In this document: one piece after another, positions 1 to 8,928 of the stretch | Layout of the letters: the number at the start of each line of letters is the position of its first letter | Numbering within the stretch: position 1 is the stretch's first letter | Notes under the pieces: generated by a model | Database searches by the model: none | Seen by the model: only the letters and a program-made list of their open reading frames with translations | Told to the model about the DNA's origin: nothing | Program-made: the position numbers and the translations under genes | Assembly (NCBI GenBank): GCA_003214615.1 | Contig: QCLK01000003.1 | Location: 1 to 64,000 of the forward strand | Source: Pelagibacteraceae bacterium AG-414-E02 | GTDB taxonomy: Bacteria > Pseudomonadota > Alphaproteobacteria > Pelagibacterales > Pelagibacteraceae | Reading direction: 5' to 3' | DNA length: 64,000 nucleotides

Positions 1-1258
1 TAATATCAATTACTGATTTTATATAGCTGTTTAAATTTTGGTTATTCATATTTTCTCTTAAATGTTTAGTCAATTCTTTTGTTTGTAAAATTAGTTTCTG
101 ATCAGCTGGGGAAAGATTATTTGATTTTAAAACTTTATTATTGCAATTATTTTTAATAAAAGAAAAAACTCTTTGACATAAATTACCATAATTATTTGCT
201 AAATCACTATTTATACAATTCTCAAGACTCTTTAATGATATACTTCCATCGCTACCATGAGATACTTCTTTCATTAAATAATATCTGAGCTCATCAATAC
301 CATACTTATCAATAATTTCTAACGGGTTAAGAATATTTCCTTTTGATTTTGACATCTTTTCATCTCCCGACAATATCCATCCATGTCCAAAAACTCTATT
401 TGGAGGTTCAATTCCGGCTGCTAATAAAAATGCGGGCCAATAAATAGCATGAAATCTTAAAATATCTTTTCCTATAACATGCAGTGATGCAGGCCAAAAG
501 TCTTTATATAGTTTATTTTGGTTATCAGGAAAATTTAATGCGCTTAAATAATTAGTTAAAGCATCAAGCCAAACATAAATAACATGTTTGCTATTATTAG
601 GAACCTTAATTCCCCAAGTAAAAGATGTCCTGCTAACTGATAAGTCTTTTAATCCACTTTTTACAAAATTTATGACTTCATTTCTTCTAGAAATAGGAAG
701 TATGAATTTTTTATTTTGTTCATAGAAATCTAAAAGTTTATTTTGCCAGGAAGATAGTTTGAAAAAAAAAGAGTCCTCTTCAACCCAATCAACTTGTGAT
801 CCAGAAAAAGTTGATATTTTTTTTCCATCTTTTTCAATAACTTCGTCTGAATTATAATAGGCTTCGTCGGATACTGAGTACCAACCTTTATATTTGGATA
901 AATATATATCACCAGATTTAATTAGTCTGTTCCATAAATCATTTACCGCTTTGTAATGTCTTTTTTCAGTTGTTCGGATAAAATCATCATTTGATAAATT
1001 GAGTTTTTTGGTTAAATCTTTAAAGATTTGTGAGATTTTATTACAATAAACTAATGGGTCAGAATTATTTTTTTCTGCGGCTTTCTGAATTTTAAGACCA
1101 TGTTCATCAGTACCAGTAAGAAAAAAAACATTGTGATTATCAATTCTTTTGAATCTAGCAAATACATCTGCAAGAATACTGGAATAAGCATGTCCCATGT
1201 GTGGTTCACCAGATGGATAATAAATTGGAGTTGTAATATAAAAATTACTACGCTTCAT
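1..1258 (-). CDS. metG: Methionyl-tRNA synthetase (partial, C-terminus outside window)
   Basis: Charges initiator and elongator tRNA-Met with methionine in the cytoplasm. The reading frame is open from the ATG at 1258 to the window edge, about 419 codons, so the C-terminal part of the anticodon-binding domain is missing only because of the cut. The N-terminus shows the class I HIGH-type signature (PSGEPHMGHAYSS, about residues 12-24) and TGTDEHG; the KMSKSKGN signature is read around 325-350. It overlaps the 3' end of holB by 11 bases and is the last visible gene of the mltB-rlpA-dacA-tmk-holB-metG run. A 60-codon frame at 730-912 lies inside it and is not a gene. Confidence 0.96.
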   Translation of the reverse strand, partial: MKRSNFYITTPIYYPSGEPHMGHAYSSILADVFARFKRIDNHNVFFLTGTDEHGLKIQKAAEKNNSDPLVYCNKISQIFKDLTKKLNLSNDDFIRTTEKRHYKAVNDLWNRLIKSGDIYLSKYKGWYSVSDEAYYNSDEVIEKDGKKISTFSGSQVDWVEEDSFFFKLSSWQNKLLDFYEQNKKFILPISRRNEVINFVKSGLKDLSVSRTSFTWGIKVPNNSKHVIYVWLDALTNYLSALNFPDNQNKLYKDFWPASLHVIGKDILRFHAIYWPAFLLAAGIEPPNRVFGHGWILSGDEKMSKSKGNILNPLEIIDKYGIDELRYYLMKEVSHGSDGSISLKSLENCINSDLANNYGNLCQRVFSFIKNNCNNKVLKSNNLSPADQKLILQTKELTKHLRENMNNQNLNSYIKSVIDI

Positions 1259-2222
1259 TTTGCAAAATATTGTTAATGAAATTTAAGGAATTTTTTTCAT
1301 TTAAATTAAATTTTTTCATGTTATGAATTTCCTTAATAATTTTTTGATAACTTAAGAAATAACTACTAAATCTATTATTATTTTTTAGACATACATCATT
1401 ATAGAATTTCTCAATTAAAAGAAATAGAAATGGTAGTATTTCATAATTTTTATAATCTTCATATTTTTTAAGTAATAAAGAAATGGTCTCTAATCTATTT
1501 TCGGATAAATCAATATTTAAATCTTGTAATATATAAAGATTTCTTAATAAATTTCCTGGCGTATCATAATGAAGATTTGTATTAACTAAATCTTCATTAA
1601 AATCATGATTATATTGATTTTTGATATTATTAAAAATTTCCTTTTTATCTTTATTTTGAAAAAAAATTCTTAATAATAAACAGCGAGACTTAATTGTGTC
1701 TAAAATTCTAAATGAATCATTGTGAATAATAAAAAAAAAAGTGTTTTTACTAGGTTCTTCAAGAACTTTAAGTAGTGCATTAGATGAATTTAAGTTTAGA
1801 TTTTCTGCATTATCAATCATAATAACTTTTAAATCTTCTAAATAAGTAGATTTATTTATGAATGATATGAGATCTCTTATTTGTTCAATTTTAATTTCTT
1901 GTGACTTATAATGATTTTCTATCAAATAAAAATTAGGATGGATATTTTGATTTAATAGATTATAGGTTTTGCTTTCACTATTAATTGAGAATTTATCAAT
2001 TTGATAAGATTTTTCCTCATTTTTTGAGAGAAGATAATTAACAAAGTGGTAGACAAAAGTTGATTTTCCTAATCCTTTTGAGCCGCTAAATAAAATGCAG
2101 TTTGGCAATTCGCCTTTATTGAAAAGTTTTGCCAAAGAGCTAAAATAATTTGAATACCCATACAATGCTAGTTGGTTCCTTGGATGTAGAATTTCTGTGC
2201 CCTCTTTTTTTTTATTTTTCAT
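1248..2222 (-). CDS. holB: DNA polymerase III delta' subunit
   Basis: Clamp-loader subunit of the replicative polymerase: it works with delta and gamma/tau to open the beta clamp. The 324-residue product has a Walker A P-loop (GSKGLGKST, about residues 47-55), a Walker-B-like stretch VIMIDNAENLN (about 133-143) and the clamp-loader sensor-type segment ALLKVLEEPS (about 149-158) that is characteristic of delta' and gamma. The start ATG at 2222 overlaps the tmk stop as ATGA, and tmk-holB adjacency is a conserved bacterial arrangement. No zinc-binding cysteines are evident, which fits many delta' proteins. The C-terminal third is very rich in Asn, Lys and Ile, as expected for this base composition. 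Confidence 0.93.
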   Translation of the reverse strand: MKNKKKEGTEILHPRNQLALYGYSNYFSSLAKLFNKGELPNCILFSGSKGLGKSTFVYHFVNYLLSKNEEKSYQIDKFSINSESKTYNLLNQNIHPNFYLIENHYKSQEIKIEQIRDLISFINKSTYLEDLKVIMIDNAENLNLNSSNALLKVLEEPSKNTFFFIIHNDSFRILDTIKSRCLLLRIFFQNKDKKEIFNNIKNQYNHDFNEDLVNTNLHYDTPGNLLRNLYILQDLNIDLSENRLETISLLLKKYEDYKNYEILPFLFLLIEKFYNDVCLKNNNRFSSYFLSYQKIIKEIHNMKKFNLNEKNSLNFINNILQNEA

Positions 2223-2866
2223 TTTTTTAAAGTTTTTAAAAATTTATTAAATATTTTTTCTTCAACATCTTTATTGTCTTTTGAATTATCCAAAACGAAA
2301 TATTTCTTTCTATTTGTTTTTGCTATCTTAATAAATGCTTTTTGAACCCTATTATAGAAGCTTTTAGAAAATTTATCATATCTGTTTTTCTTTTTTCTTT
2401 GTTTTAACCTTTTCATAGCTTTTGATATGTTAACTTTTAATAAAAAAGTTAAATCCGGTTTTATTCCTTTTAAGATGGATTTGTGAATTGTATCAACAAG
2501 GTTTTTATTAACACCCTTGCCATAAACTTGATATGCTAGCGTGGAATCAATAAATCTATCACATATAACAATTTTTCTTTTAGATATTGATGGTTTTATC
2601 TTATTTTCTATATGTTCACTTCTTGCCGCTAAGTAAAGAAGTGTATCTGTATATTTATTAAATTTTTCTTTTGAATCTGGATAAAAGTAGTCATCTAATA
2701 TGATATTTCTTATTTTTTCAGCACCTTTGGTTCCTCCAGGTTCTCTGGTTTTAATTACGGACAGGCCCATTCTCTTTATCTTATTAAATAGTTTTTTGCA
2801 TTGATAAGATTTCCCTGAACCTTCAATTCCTTCAAAAGTTATAAAAAGAGATTTTTTTTTATACAT
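2219..2866 (-). CDS. tmk: Thymidylate kinase
   Basis: Phosphorylates dTMP to dTDP for DNA synthesis. The protein has the P-loop FEGIEGSGKS near the N-terminus (about residues 9-18), the REPGGT loop (about 42-47) and the DR motif before STLAYQVYGKG (about 105-117), all diagnostic for Tmk. I chose the ATG at 2866 (MYKKKSLFITFEG) instead of the upstream TTG at 2878, because it puts a normal-length N-terminus before the P-loop. It overlaps the dacA 3' end by 8 bases and ends in an ATGA overlap with holB, so the genes are probably translationally coupled. Length, about 215 residues, is normal. Confidence 0.95.
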   Translation of the reverse strand: MYKKKSLFITFEGIEGSGKSYQCKKLFNKIKRMGLSVIKTREPGGTKGAEKIRNIILDDYFYPDSKEKFNKYTDTLLYLAARSEHIENKIKPSISKRKIVICDRFIDSTLAYQVYGKGVNKNLVDTIHKSILKGIKPDLTFLLKVNISKAMKRLKQRKKKNRYDKFSKSFYNRVQKAFIKIAKTNRKKYFVLDNSKDNKDVEEKIFNKFLKTLKK

Positions 2867-4013
2867 CTCCCCATACAAGATAATTTAGTGATCTGAACAA
2901 TCTAGAAATGATATTTGTTCTTTTAATATCCTCGTTAGAAATAACATCAATTTCCTTTTTTAACTCGCCTGCAACATAAACAGTTAAAATTCCAATTTTA
3001 TCACCTTTTGATATAGGTGCTTTCAATGGGCCGTTGTATTCAACGACAGCTTTTACAGATTTTTTTTTTCTTTTGGGGACAGTAAAATATAAATCTTCTT
3101 GAACAACAGCTTGAACTTTATTTTTCTTTCCTTGCCAAACATCTAATTCTAAAAATGGTGTATCTTTAACAGCAACTCTAATCGTATCAAAGGTTCTCAA
3201 TCCCCAATTTAACAATTTAGCAGATTCTCTTGATCTTGAATTTTTAGTCTTAAAGCCACTAGCAACAGAAGTAACTCTTCTTTCATTAACTTTGATAGAT
3301 GCAGCTAATGAATATTTTTCCACAGCCAGATATCCTGTTTTAATACCATCAGCACCAATATTTTTATACAAAAGTGGATTTCTATTTCCTTGGGTAATTG
3401 GATCTCCACCAGTTCTATCCCAAGTAAATGTTGTGTCTTTAAAATAGGAATAATATTCAGGATAATTTTCAATCATATATCTAGACATTATTAAAATATC
3501 CCTAACGGTAGAATAGTTGTCTGGATCATTAATACCTGAAGAGTTATTAAAATTAGTGTTTTCCAATCCAATCTCTTCAGCTTTTTCATTCATTAAAAGA
3601 ACAAAATCTTTCTCGGTTCCGGACAAACCCTCAGCCAAAGCAACACATGCATCATTTCCGGACACAATGATAATACCTTTTAACAGATCCTCAACGCTTA
3701 CTTGATCATTTAACATTATAAACATGGAAGAGTAGCCGCTTTGTGAAAGTCTCCACGCATTTTCAGAAATAGTAATTAGTTCATCCAATGAAGTTTCACC
3801 TTTTTTTAGTAAGTCAAACGCAACTATAGTGGTCATTATTTTTGTCATTGAGGCAGGATAGATTGGTTCATCAGGCTCTTTTTCATACAGAATTTCGCCG
3901 GACAAGTGATCCTGTAGAATAACATAAGTTGCATCTACTTCTAAAGCAGAATTAGATTTTTGTTGGTAAGATAAAAAAATAAATAAAATTAAAAAAAATT
4001 TTAACAATTTCAT
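2859..4013 (-). CDS. dacA: D-alanyl-D-alanine carboxypeptidase (penicillin-binding protein)
   Basis: Periplasmic DD-carboxypeptidase that trims the terminal D-Ala of peptidoglycan stem peptides. The three penicillin-binding motifs are visible in order: SxxK as SMTK (about residue 55), SGN in VSGNDACVALAE (about 118), and KTG in DGIKTGYLAVEKYS (about 224). An N-terminal hydrophobic stretch (LLKFFLILFIFLSYQQ) acts as signal peptide, and the C-terminal 100 residues look like the PBP5-type beta domain. The ATG at 4013 lies two bases after the lipoprotein stop codon. Which paralogue (DacA, DacC or DacF) cannot be told from sequence alone. Confidence 0.93.
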   Translation of the reverse strand: MKLLKFFLILFIFLSYQQKSNSALEVDATYVILQDHLSGEILYEKEPDEPIYPASMTKIMTTIVAFDLLKKGETSLDELITISENAWRLSQSGYSSMFIMLNDQVSVEDLLKGIIIVSGNDACVALAEGLSGTEKDFVLLMNEKAEEIGLENTNFNNSSGINDPDNYSTVRDILIMSRYMIENYPEYYSYFKDTTFTWDRTGGDPITQGNRNPLLYKNIGADGIKTGYLAVEKYSLAASIKVNERRVTSVASGFKTKNSRSRESAKLLNWGLRTFDTIRVAVKDTPFLELDVWQGKKNKVQAVVQEDLYFTVPKRKKKSVKAVVEYNGPLKAPISKGDKIGILTVYVAGELKKEIDVISNEDIKRTNIISRLFRSLNYLVWGDV

Positions 4014-4015
4014 TA

Positions 4016-4768
4016 TTATTCCCTGTAAATATTTAAGTCCTCAAAACCTAAATTATTTAAACTAATATAAGTAGTTTTTAAAGCATTAAAATTTTCAAAA
4101 GGGCCAACTAAAAGTCTATATTTGTTAATATTGATTTTTTTGACCGATATCTTGTTAATATTAATTTTTTTAGCTAATTCTGCCATCAAATTATTTGCTG
4201 AAGTTTCGTAATAAAAATCAGATATAACTAAAATATAACTTGTTTTATCAACTTTTTTTTTAATCTCAACTTTTGTTTCGGTAATATCATCCATTTTAAT
4301 TTCATCTACCGGGGCTTTATCAGCTACATTCTTTTCTTCATCAAATGTATTACTTTTTTTAGCAACAAACTTTTTATTTTTTTTAACTTCAAAAACTTCA
4401 ACATAAGGATTTTCTGTATCCAATCCTAGAATTGACGCCGCAGATTCACTTAAAACAATATTAAATATTTTAGGATAGTTTCCTTTTCTAGAAATTTTTG
4501 TTTCAATAAATTTTGAATTTTTTGGATTTAAAATCTTTACTGGAGTATTAACTCTTAAAATATTGTGCATAGCAGCAACTTTTTTATTATTTAATTTTTT
4601 ATTTATCACTCTTTGTTTGTAAAGATCTTCACTAAAAATTAAAGCAAAGCCCTTTGAGGAATAAAATTTTTTTTCAATATTTTTTTTTGATTTTTGAACC
4701 TGATACTCTGCACAAGAAAAAATCAAGTTACATAATAGAAATAAATAAAGTATTTTTTTTAAATTCAT
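4016..4768 (-). CDS. RlpA-like SPOR-domain lipoprotein with degenerate barrel
   Basis: Probable outer-membrane lipoprotein that binds septal peptidoglycan. The start at 4768 forms an ATGA overlap with the mltB stop; a GTG nine codons upstream is less likely. A signal peptide ends at IFSC (Cys19). A middle region (AAMHNILRVNTPVKILNP and AASILGLD) aligns by eye with the double-psi beta-barrel of RlpA, but the stretch that normally carries the catalytic Asp (VNDRGP-like) reads ISRKGNYP, so lytic activity is doubtful. The last 70 residues (YILVISDFYYETSANNLMA ... YRLLVGPFENFNAL) are a SPOR domain. Its place between mltB and dacA matches rlpA in other alphaproteobacteria. Confidence 0.8.
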   Translation of the reverse strand: MNLKKILYLFLLCNLIFSCAEYQVQKSKKNIEKKFYSSKGFALIFSEDLYKQRVINKKLNNKKVAAMHNILRVNTPVKILNPKNSKFIETKISRKGNYPKIFNIVLSESAASILGLDTENPYVEVFEVKKNKKFVAKKSNTFDEEKNVADKAPVDEIKMDDITETKVEIKKKVDKTSYILVISDFYYETSANNLMAELAKKININKISVKKININKYRLLVGPFENFNALKTTYISLNNLGFEDLNIYRE

Positions 4769-5760
4769 GATTTTATCATATTGGCTAATGTACACACACT
4801 AATACCAAATCTTAGAGATCTGTTCCATTTAAGAATTTTTTCGTAATTTTCATAAACTAAATAAGTTGGAGAACCAATTTTTCCATCAGGTAAAATAAGC
4901 GCGGCCTTAAGATTATCATTAAGTTTGGTAGCACCAGAATTGATCACTCCTTTTTTTTTCCATTTTGAAACTTTCATTTTATGCTTAATTTTCCTAGCCG
5001 ATGAGTTCATATATTTTTTGTTAATTTTTTTTGTAAGCTCTACCCTATAAAAACATGGCTGACCTTTTTTCCAACCTATACTATTAATATAATTTGCTGC
5101 GGATGCTAAAGCATCATTAAGAGATGACTTTAATTCAATTTTATTATTTCGATCATAATCGATTGCGTAACTTTTTATTGTAGAAGGCATAAACTGAAAA
5201 TTACCATAAGCTCCCGCCCACGAACCAAATAATGTTTTCGGATCAATTATTTTATCATCAATTAAACTTAACAAAATCATAAGTTGTGAAGAAAAAAAAT
5301 CTCTTCTACGTTTGTCATAACTTAATGTTGCTAAAGATGAAATTATATCCATTTTTCCAACATGTTTTCCAAAATTAGTTTCTATACCCCAAAGCGATAA
5401 TAAAATCTCTTTTTCAACTAAAAACTCTTTCTCAATTTGTAAAAAAAGCTTCTCGTTTTTTACTAATAATTTTTTTGCTTTATTTAATCTAGAAATATTT
5501 GCTCTTTTGCTAACATAAGTTAGAGTATCTTCAAAAAACTCTGGTTGCTTTCTGTCATACTTTATAACTTGATCAAGAAATTTTACGTTCTTGAAAGCTA
5601 TATCTATGGTATTTTGTGAAATGCCTTTTTTTAATGCAGTTTGTTTAAACGAAGTCAGCCAAGTATTAAAGTCGGGTTCGTCTTCAGCGGCATATGAGAA
5701 ACTAAAAAATAAAAATATTATTAAAACTGGATAAGTAACAATTTTATAAATAGAAGGCAT
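4765..5760 (-). CDS. mltB: Lytic murein transglycosylase (MltB family)
   Basis: Cleaves the glycan strand of peptidoglycan to form 1,6-anhydro-muropeptides in the periplasm. The 331-residue protein begins with a signal peptide (VLIIFLFFSFSYAAEDEP) and contains the family signature LLSLWGIETNFGKHVGK, whose Glu is the catalytic residue, then the FGSWAGAYGNFQFMPST motif and an ANYINSIGWKKGQP stretch. There is no lipobox, so it resembles soluble MltB/Slt35-like enzymes. It is the first gene of the minus-strand wall operon; about 86 bases separate it from the divergent tRNA-Ser. Confidence 0.93.
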   Translation of the reverse strand: MPSIYKIVTYPVLIIFLFFSFSYAAEDEPDFNTWLTSFKQTALKKGISQNTIDIAFKNVKFLDQVIKYDRKQPEFFEDTLTYVSKRANISRLNKAKKLLVKNEKLFLQIEKEFLVEKEILLSLWGIETNFGKHVGKMDIISSLATLSYDKRRRDFFSSQLMILLSLIDDKIIDPKTLFGSWAGAYGNFQFMPSTIKSYAIDYDRNNKIELKSSLNDALASAANYINSIGWKKGQPCFYRVELTKKINKKYMNSSARKIKHKMKVSKWKKKGVINSGATKLNDNLKAALILPDGKIGSPTYLVYENYEKILKWNRSLRFGISVCTLANMIKS

Positions 5761-5797
5761 AAATACTACTCTTTCATAACAAATTTTTAAAATAAAG

Positions 5798-5826
5798 TTG
5801 TAATTTAATTATCTAAAATATATTAA
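5798..5826 (+). promoter_or_regulatory. Probable sigma-70 promoter of tRNA-Ser(UGA)
   Basis: TTGTAA at 5798-5803 and TATTAA at 5821-5826 are separated by exactly 17 bases. Each matches the sigma-70 consensus at four of six positions, and the predicted start falls about 12-15 bases before the tRNA. Assigned by eye in very AT-rich sequence, where chance matches are common. Confidence 0.45.
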
Positions 5827-5846
5827 AGACTTATCAATCACTCTTT

Positions 5847-5936
5847 GGAGAGGTGGCTGAGCGGTTGAAAGCACTGGTCTTGAAAACCAGCAATGGGGCA
5901 ACTCATTCGTGGGTTCGAATCCCACCCTCTCCGCCA
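5847..5936 (+). tRNA. tRNA-Ser (anticodon UGA)
   Basis: A 90-base class II tRNA. The acceptor arm GGAGAGG pairs with CCTCTCC, the discriminator is G and CCA is encoded (5934-5936). The anticodon loop CTTGAAA places TGA at 5881-5883, flanked by a perfect CTGGT/ACCAG-type stem (one pair mismatch-free by eye). The long variable arm (AATGGGGCAACTCATT) and the GGTTCGAATCC T arm are typical of serine tRNA. It reads UCA and, by wobble, other UCN codons. Confidence 0.98.
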
Positions 5937-5941
5937 TTTTC

Positions 5942-6196
5942 TTATAATTTAAAATTTTTAAGCATTGTTGATACTTTAGTTTTTGGGATAACATCATTTT
6001 GATTCCTTTTTATGTACCAATCAAATATTACTTCATCATCCATATATATTAATTTTTTCAAATCTAGAAGTTCAGCGTCGTTGAATTCGTTAATGTGCTT
6101 CTTAACAAAATTACCTAATAATAAATCCATTTCTTTGGTACCTCTATGAATAGATCTGTAGATAATTTGTTTTTTTAAAATTTCTTTATTTATCAT
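5942..6196 (-). CDS. sdhE: Succinate dehydrogenase assembly factor (FAD assembly factor SdhE)
   Basis: Small cytoplasmic protein that promotes covalent attachment of FAD to the succinate dehydrogenase flavoprotein. The 84-residue product carries the RGTKEMD form of the invariant RGxxExD motif (about residues 17-23), followed by the usual helical stretch LLDLKKLIYMDDEVIFDWYI. The start is put at the ATG at 6196 (MINKEILKKQ), since the upstream alternative is a TTG. It converges on tRNA-Ser with a five-base gap and is divergent from recG with about 30 bases between; sdhE beside recG is a common alphaproteobacterial arrangement. Confidence 0.93.
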   Translation of the reverse strand: MINKEILKKQIIYRSIHRGTKEMDLLLGNFVKKHINEFNDAELLDLKKLIYMDDEVIFDWYIKRNQNDVIPKTKVSTMLKNFKL

Positions 6197-6228
6197 ATTA
6201 AGCAAAAATTATTATATATTATAAAACA

Positions 6229-8301
6229 ATGAATCAATCTAAAATGCAAAATTTTTTATTTAATAATGTATCTAAACTTAAGGGTGTAGGTACAACAACA
6301 AAAAAAATATTAAAAAGAAAGAAGATAGAAAAAGTATCAGATTTACTTTGGAACCTTCCTCAAGGATTCACAGATCGAACAAATATAAAAAAACTTAATG
6401 AACTCGAAATAGGAAAAGTAACAACAATAAAGGTAAAAGTTTCTAAGTATAATTTTCCAAGGATAAGAAATCTCCCTTCAAAAGTTATTTGTGAGGATGA
6501 AGAAAGTAAAATTGATATTGTTTTTTTTAACAGTAGAGAAGGATATATCAGAAAAATACTTCCATTGGGATCTTCTGTAATAATAAGTGGTAAAATTAAT
6601 TATTTTAAAAAAAAATATCAAATTACAAATCCTTCTTATGTTCTACCGGTTAGTAAAGCTGATTATGTGAACAAGGTTATACCAAAATATTCTTTGACTG
6701 AAGGTCTTACTGAAAAGATATATAGAAAGTTAATGGATCAGGTATTAAATGAAATAAGTAATGTCGATGAATGGCACAGTGATAAAATATTAGAAGAAAT
6801 TGGTAATGTTAGTTGGTCAAAATCAATACGAGAGATTCACGCTAGCAAAAAACAAAATTTTAATTCAAAATTCTACAGGCGATTAGCTTATGACGAGATT
6901 TTAGCTAATTATCTAGTTTTATCACAAGTTAGAAAAAGAATTAGGAGATTTAAAAAAAAGAATAAAAAATTTAATAATATTTTATCCAAAAAAGTAATTA
7001 ACAATTTTAAGTTTTCTTTAACTAGTAATCAAGAAAATGTAATAAATGAAATTAACAAAGATTTGAAATCTGATTTTAAAATGTTTAGACTTCTACAAGG
7101 TGATGTTGGGTGCGGAAAAACAATTGTTTCTCTTGTATCTGCTGCAAACGTTATAGAATCTGATTGGCAAGTTGCCTTAATGGCTCCTACAGAAATTCTT
7201 GCAAAACAGCATTACGATCTTGCTAGAGTAATTTTTAAATCAACAAGTATCAAAATTGCCTTTTTATCAGGCAAATCTGAATATAAAGAAAAAAAATTAA
7301 TCAAAGAAAAATTGTTGAATGGAAAGATAAATTTATTAATTGGAACACATTCTTTGTTTCAAAAAAGCATTTCATTTAAAAATTTAGGCCTAGTTATTAT
7401 TGATGAGCAACATAAATTTGGAGTTAAACAACGAATAGAACTGTCTAATAAAGGTGGAAACAATTGTGATATCCTATTGATGTCTGCTACTCCGATTCCA
7501 AGAACTCTTATGCTGGCTGCATATGGAGATATGGATATATCTAGAATCACAGAGAAACCTCTGAACAAAAAAGATGTGGTGACTTTAAGTAAACCAGAAG
7601 AAAAAATTGACGAAGTGTTATTTTTTATTAAAAGACAAATAAATAATGGAAATCAGGTTTTTTGGGTATGCCCATTAATTGAAGAGTCAAAAAAACTAGA
7701 TTATTCAGCTGCTGTAAAAAAATATAATTATTTATCTAAGTCATTTGGCAATAAAGTTGGTTTAATCCATGGTAGTTTAGATAAAAATGAAAAAGATAAA
7801 ATATTAGATAATTTTCTTAGTAAAAATATTAAAATTTTAGTTTCTACTACAGTTATAGAAGTTGGTATTGATTTTCCAAACGCCAATGTAATAGTTATAG
7901 AAAATTCTAACAAATTTGGTTTATCACAATTACATCAGCTAAGAGGTAGAGTTGGACGTGGAAATGTTCAGGGAACATGTATTTTACTTTATAAAAATAA
8001 TTTATCTGAAAATGCAAAAAAAAGAATTAAAATATTAAAATCATCAAATGACGGATTTCTTATAGCTGAAGAAGACATGAAAATAAGAGGTTACGGAGAT
8101 GTTCTAGGTTATCAACAAAGTGGAATAAAAGATTTCAAAATAGCTGATCCGATTCATCATGAAGAACTTTTTAAGATTGCTGAAAAGGATATTAAAAATA
8201 TAGAAAGTAACCAAAAAAATTTTCGAAAATATTATTTTTTACTAAAATTATTTGACAAGGCTGATATTATTAATCAAATAAGTTTTGAAAAAATTATTTA
8301 G
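6229..8301 (+). CDS. recG: ATP-dependent DNA helicase RecG
   Basis: Branch-migration helicase that remodels stalled replication forks and Holliday junctions. In the 690-residue protein the wedge/OB domain covers about residues 60-160, then the helicase core has Walker A GDVGCGKT (about 289-296), motif Ia MAPTEILAKQHY, the DEQHKFG box (DExH, about 395-401), SATPIPRTL, and the C-terminal QLRGRVGRG motif VI. Length is normal. The start ATG at 6229 leaves only a short divergent gap to sdhE. Its 3' end overlaps the convergent DUF502 gene by 8 bases. Confidence 0.97.
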   Translation: MNQSKMQNFLFNNVSKLKGVGTTTKKILKRKKIEKVSDLLWNLPQGFTDRTNIKKLNELEIGKVTTIKVKVSKYNFPRIRNLPSKVICEDEESKIDIVFFNSREGYIRKILPLGSSVIISGKINYFKKKYQITNPSYVLPVSKADYVNKVIPKYSLTEGLTEKIYRKLMDQVLNEISNVDEWHSDKILEEIGNVSWSKSIREIHASKKQNFNSKFYRRLAYDEILANYLVLSQVRKRIRRFKKKNKKFNNILSKKVINNFKFSLTSNQENVINEINKDLKSDFKMFRLLQGDVGCGKTIVSLVSAANVIESDWQVALMAPTEILAKQHYDLARVIFKSTSIKIAFLSGKSEYKEKKLIKEKLLNGKINLLIGTHSLFQKSISFKNLGLVIIDEQHKFGVKQRIELSNKGGNNCDILLMSATPIPRTLMLAAYGDMDISRITEKPLNKKDVVTLSKPEEKIDEVLFFIKRQINNGNQVFWVCPLIEESKKLDYSAAVKKYNYLSKSFGNKVGLIHGSLDKNEKDKILDNFLSKNIKILVSTTVIEVGIDFPNANVIVIENSNKFGLSQLHQLRGRVGRGNVQGTCILLYKNNLSENAKKRIKILKSSNDGFLIAEEDMKIRGYGDVLGYQQSGIKDFKIADPIHHEELFKIAEKDIKNIESNQKNFRKYYFLLKLFDKADIINQISFEKII

Positions 8302-8908
8302 TATCCGAAGTTCCCGCTGAAACAATAAATTTAGAAGCTTCTTCAAAAGTCATGTCGAGAAAAATTACTTCATCTTTCTGAAACATAAGTAAAAAGCCGC
8401 TTGTAGGATTTGGTGTAGTTGGGATAAACACGTTTACCAGATCTTTCTTAGTTTTATTTTTAATTTCTCCAGTATTTTCTTTTGTCGCGAAACCGACTGC
8501 CCACGATCCTTTTCTTGGATATTCAACAAGAACAACATTTTTCTGATTTTTATCACCTTTAGTAAATAATTCTAGCATTTGACCGAAAGCTGAATAAATA
8601 GTTCTTAGGATAGGTATGTTTTTTAATACATTGTTAAATATATTTAATAATCTTTTTCCAATAAATGATAATGATAGCCACCCAATAAAAGTTATTAGTA
8701 GTACAGAAATAAATATCTCCAAACCTGGAATGTTGTATGGAAGATAATAATTAGGATTTATTTCTTTAGGTAGAATTTTAGATGAAATATTAACAAAAAA
8801 AAGTGTTAGGTATACAGTTATTCCTATTGGTATTGAAACTACCACACCAGTAATAAAATAGTTTCTAATTCTTACTAAAATACTTCTTTTTTTTTCTCTA
8901 ATTGCCAT
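8294..8908 (-). CDS. DUF502 family inner-membrane protein
   Basis: Membrane protein of unknown function from the DUF502 (COG2928) family, often found next to recG in alphaproteobacteria. Two hydrophobic segments are seen (about residues 16-40 and 58-83), followed by a conserved soluble part with LRTIYSAFGQML, VVLVEYPRKGSWAVGFAT and VFIPTTPNPTSGFLLM, which are the family hallmarks. The gap to the divergent protease gene is 20 bases, so its promoter must overlap coding sequence. No enzymatic residues can be assigned. Confidence 0.88.
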   Translation of the reverse strand: MAIREKKRSILVRIRNYFITGVVVSIPIGITVYLTLFFVNISSKILPKEINPNYYLPYNIPGLEIFISVLLITFIGWLSLSFIGKRLLNIFNNVLKNIPILRTIYSAFGQMLELFTKGDKNQKNVVLVEYPRKGSWAVGFATKENTGEIKNKTKKDLVNVFIPTTPNPTSGFLLMFQKDEVIFLDMTFEEASKFIVSAGTSDTK

Positions 8909-8928
8909 CTATTATACAGTATTGATTA

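Noticed and set aside
730-912. 60-residue minus-strand frame
   Set aside because: It lies inside metG in another frame, and metG is clearly the coding frame there.
5809-5997. 62-residue frame on the minus strand across tRNA-Ser (AERVGFEPTNELPHCW...)
   Set aside because: It is the antisense translation of the tRNA gene, a well-known source of false 'RVGFEPT' proteins; it has no gene-like context.
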